DNA of 64,000 nucleotides from Bacteroidales bacterium (GTDB lineage: Bacteria > Bacteroidota > Bacteroidia > Bacteroidales > P3), in contig JAGCJW010000006.1 in the NCBI GenBank assembly GCA_017647785.1, positions 62,001 to 126,000 on the forward strand. The letters run 5' to 3'. Shown here one piece after another: positions 62,753 through 64,000 of the stretch (the first letter of the stretch is position 1; every line of letters starts with the position of its first letter). The notes under the pieces were generated by a model. That model was not told the DNA's origin and ran no database searches. It saw only the letters and a list, made by a program, of their open reading frames with translations. A program made the position numbers and the translations under genes.

Positions 62753-63832
62753 TTACTTTGAATAAACATGATAGAAAGTTTCCACATGTTTAAGAAAATC
62801 TTGGAATTTTTGTTTGTATATTCCGGAGTTTGCCCATTGAGAATACACTGCAACTTCTGTTCCGTTATTTAAGATAATAGAATCTTTTGTAAAAAAGCGA
62901 CCTTCATCTTTTCTTTCTTTTACAAAGTCTATAGGGCGTATAATTCCACATTTGCGATTAATACTTAAATAAGAGGGAAATCGTTCTTCTAATTCTTCCA
63001 AAGTTATATTTGGATGCTCTGATATATATTGTTTAACTACAGCTAAAACAAATGGTCCAACTCCATAATAGTTAATTCCATCTAATGAAAAAACCTCTTT
63101 TGCATATTCTTTATTAGTGGTTTCAATTTCCGGCTTCTTTATTTTTTGCTCAGTGCGATATGATTGTTTTCTTTCTATTTTAATTGTTAGTTTTTCTAAC
63201 TCGCATTCTAAAGCTTTTTCTTCAAATCCTTCTTTGAGGAACTTTTCTTTAATTAAGGTAACGATGTTTTTGTTAGCATCGCTACTAAAAAAGAATTCAT
63301 TAAAACGCTCTTGTAAATTATTGCGAGCTATAATTTGATTATAGTATTCTTTGCAGGAGTCTTCTAAGGAAGTTATATCAAATTTTTCGTATGAAAGCAT
63401 TTCACAAAATATACTTCCATTAACATCGCCTTCACGAAATTCTACCTTGAAAACACAGATAGGATTATCTAAATCATTAGGAGTGTCATAGTATAATTGG
63501 ATATTTTCGCCTATGTATAAACCAATATTTAATTTTAATTGACGCATATAAGACATCAATTGAGATTCTTGTTTAATATTACAAGTATTGTTTGGGCGTT
63601 TAATTTCAATAGGTAAAACTGGAATGCCATTTTTATAAAGTACAATATCAGGTCTTATGGAATTGTTATTTCCGATTGGGATTGTTACTTGGGATTGCAT
63701 GGTTTTATTAGAACTTCTCCAACCTAAAAATTTTAAACAATTTTCAATCTCTTGTTGATATTTAGTTTCTGTTGAATTACATTTTATATATGGTTGTAGT
63801 GTTGTAACTATTTCAATCCAATTTTCATTCAT
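62753..63832 (-). CDS. Protein with type I restriction HsdR-like N-terminal nuclease domain
   Basis: A 359-residue cytoplasmic protein. The N-terminal part (about 15-140) resembles the HsdR N-terminal nuclease domain: YQQEIENCLKFLGW, then RPDIVLYKNGIPVLPIEIKRPNN, which holds the D...E-x-K part of the PD-(D/E)XK motif, and QLMSYMRQLKLNIGLYIGENIQLYY. The centre (about 190-235) is charged and helical. The C-terminal part (about 245-359, SLDGINYYGVGPFVLAVVKQYI ... GTEVAVYSQWANSGIYKQKF) is a separate domain I cannot name; it may bind DNA. There is no helicase motor. It may act as a stand-alone defence nuclease, but this is inference. Confidence 0.75.
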   Translation of the reverse strand: MNENWIEIVTTLQPYIKCNSTETKYQQEIENCLKFLGWRSSNKTMQSQVTIPIGNNNSIRPDIVLYKNGIPVLPIEIKRPNNTCNIKQESQLMSYMRQLKLNIGLYIGENIQLYYDTPNDLDNPICVFKVEFREGDVNGSIFCEMLSYEKFDITSLEDSCKEYYNQIIARNNLQERFNEFFFSSDANKNIVTLIKEKFLKEGFEEKALECELEKLTIKIERKQSYRTEQKIKKPEIETTNKEYAKEVFSLDGINYYGVGPFVLAVVKQYISEHPNITLEELEERFPSYLSINRKCGIIRPIDFVKERKDEGRFFTKDSIILNNGTEVAVYSQWANSGIYKQKFQDFLKHVETFYHVYSK

Positions 63833-63879
63833 AACTGTATCTTACTTTGTTAATATAAACATTAAATGTTTTATTAATG

Positions 63880-63887
63880 CAAAGGTA
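63880..63887 (-). promoter_or_regulatory. -7 element of the HsdR_N-like gene
   Basis: Minus-strand TACCTTTG fits TAnnTTTG, 47 bases before the start codon. No clear -33 element at the expected distance. Confidence 0.4.
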
Positions 63888-63919
63888 TTTATTTTATCTG
63901 AAATTAACGAAGATTTACA

Positions 63920-64000
63920 TTATTTCCACAAAATCTCTTCTCTGATTTCATCAAACTTTATTTCATAGCCGAAAGAATTGAAAAGCCTTGTGATAAACTC
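63920..64000 (-). CDS. C-terminal end of an unidentified gene (runs off the right edge)
   Basis: The last 26 codons of a minus-strand gene are visible, ending in the residues GYEIKFDEIREEILWK before a TAA at 63920-63922. That this is coding is supported by its nearly identical counterpart at 62630-62674, where the two base differences fall as E-E-V versus E-E-I, a conservative pattern. The family cannot be told from this short piece. It lies upstream of the HsdR_N-like gene in the same direction, with 87 bases between. Confidence 0.6.
   Translation of the reverse strand, partial: EFITRLFNSFGYEIKFDEIREEILWK

Noticed and set aside
1-64000. CRISPR arrays, tRNA or rRNA genes, transposases, integrases
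   Set aside because: No regularly spaced repeats, no cloverleaf-like or rRNA-like sequences and no recombinase motifs were seen when reading the intergenic regions and proteins; short tRNAs cannot be excluded without a covariance search.

Overview
The window looks like chromosomal DNA of an anaerobic Bacteroidota, most likely a Bacteroidales-type bacterium. Base composition is strongly AT-rich. Starts are often preceded by the Bacteroidota promoter pattern TTTG - about 19 bp - TAnnTTTG, and purine-rich Shine-Dalgarno sites are scarce. Three secreted proteins end in type IX secretion (T9SS) sorting domains. The gene set (Rnf complex, pyruvate and 2-oxoacid:ferredoxin oxidoreductases, TamL, IPExxxVDY-type, DUF4294 and GldN-like proteins) is typical of that phylum. 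I cannot name a genus. No rRNA, tRNA, CRISPR array, insertion sequence or prophage was seen.

Layout, left to right. (1) 1-5.7 kb, minus: the start of an M16 peptidase and the AddB/AddA recombination nuclease-helicase pair. (2) 5.9-12.6 kb, plus: an acidic conserved protein, gmk, an unknown protein paired with a SpoIIE-type phosphatase, two Sel1-repeat proteins and a phosphohexomutase. (3) 12.7-15.7 kb, minus: a SpoU methyltransferase, two tandem GldN-like proteins and an IPExxxVDY-type protein. (4) 15.9-33.5 kb, mostly plus: pruA, ssb (minus), lysS, a CtpA-type protease, purM, a LutA-like protein, two radical-SAM enzymes, a large M6 metalloprotease with a T9SS tail, nadC, a YihY membrane protein, an aminotransferase and a phosphoglycosyl transferase. 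(5) 33.7-38.9 kb, minus: an envelope operon surE - small membrane protein - lpxB - SpoIID - thioredoxin-like - cysteine desulfidase-like. (6) 39-49.5 kb: gtrA (plus), then a minus-strand block with an M14 carboxypeptidase, an outer-membrane protein, waaA, tamL, a sugar transporter, clpX, a DUF4294 protein and an NlpC/P60 hydrolase. (7) 49.6-61.5 kb: ferredoxin energy metabolism, with the Rnf operon (B, C, a secreted unknown, D, G, E), a four-gene 2-oxoacid:ferredoxin oxidoreductase operon and nifJ. (8) 61.5-64 kb: a plastic segment with a T9SS cargo gene and a nuclease gene related to HsdR N-termini, each flanked by related sequence copies.

How the genes work together. PFOR and the KOR/VOR complex reduce ferredoxin while oxidising 2-oxoacids, and Rnf re-oxidises ferredoxin and stores the energy as an ion gradient. 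No rnfA is present in or beside this Rnf operon. lpxB, waaA, tamL, surE, gtrA and the glycan genes serve the cell envelope.

The most noteworthy signal is an eight-G tract at 61588-61595. It lies in the spacer between the two promoter elements of the T9SS cargo gene at 61640 and gives an 18 bp spacer where the strongest promoters of this window have 19. This is a candidate phase-variable promoter for a secreted protein. Other points are the tandem GldN-like pair, the secreted protein inside the rnf operon, the SpoIIE phosphatase with its unknown partner, a cluster of competing inverted repeats at 33518-33614, and a frameshifted gene remnant at 62630-62709 matching the gene cut by the right edge.
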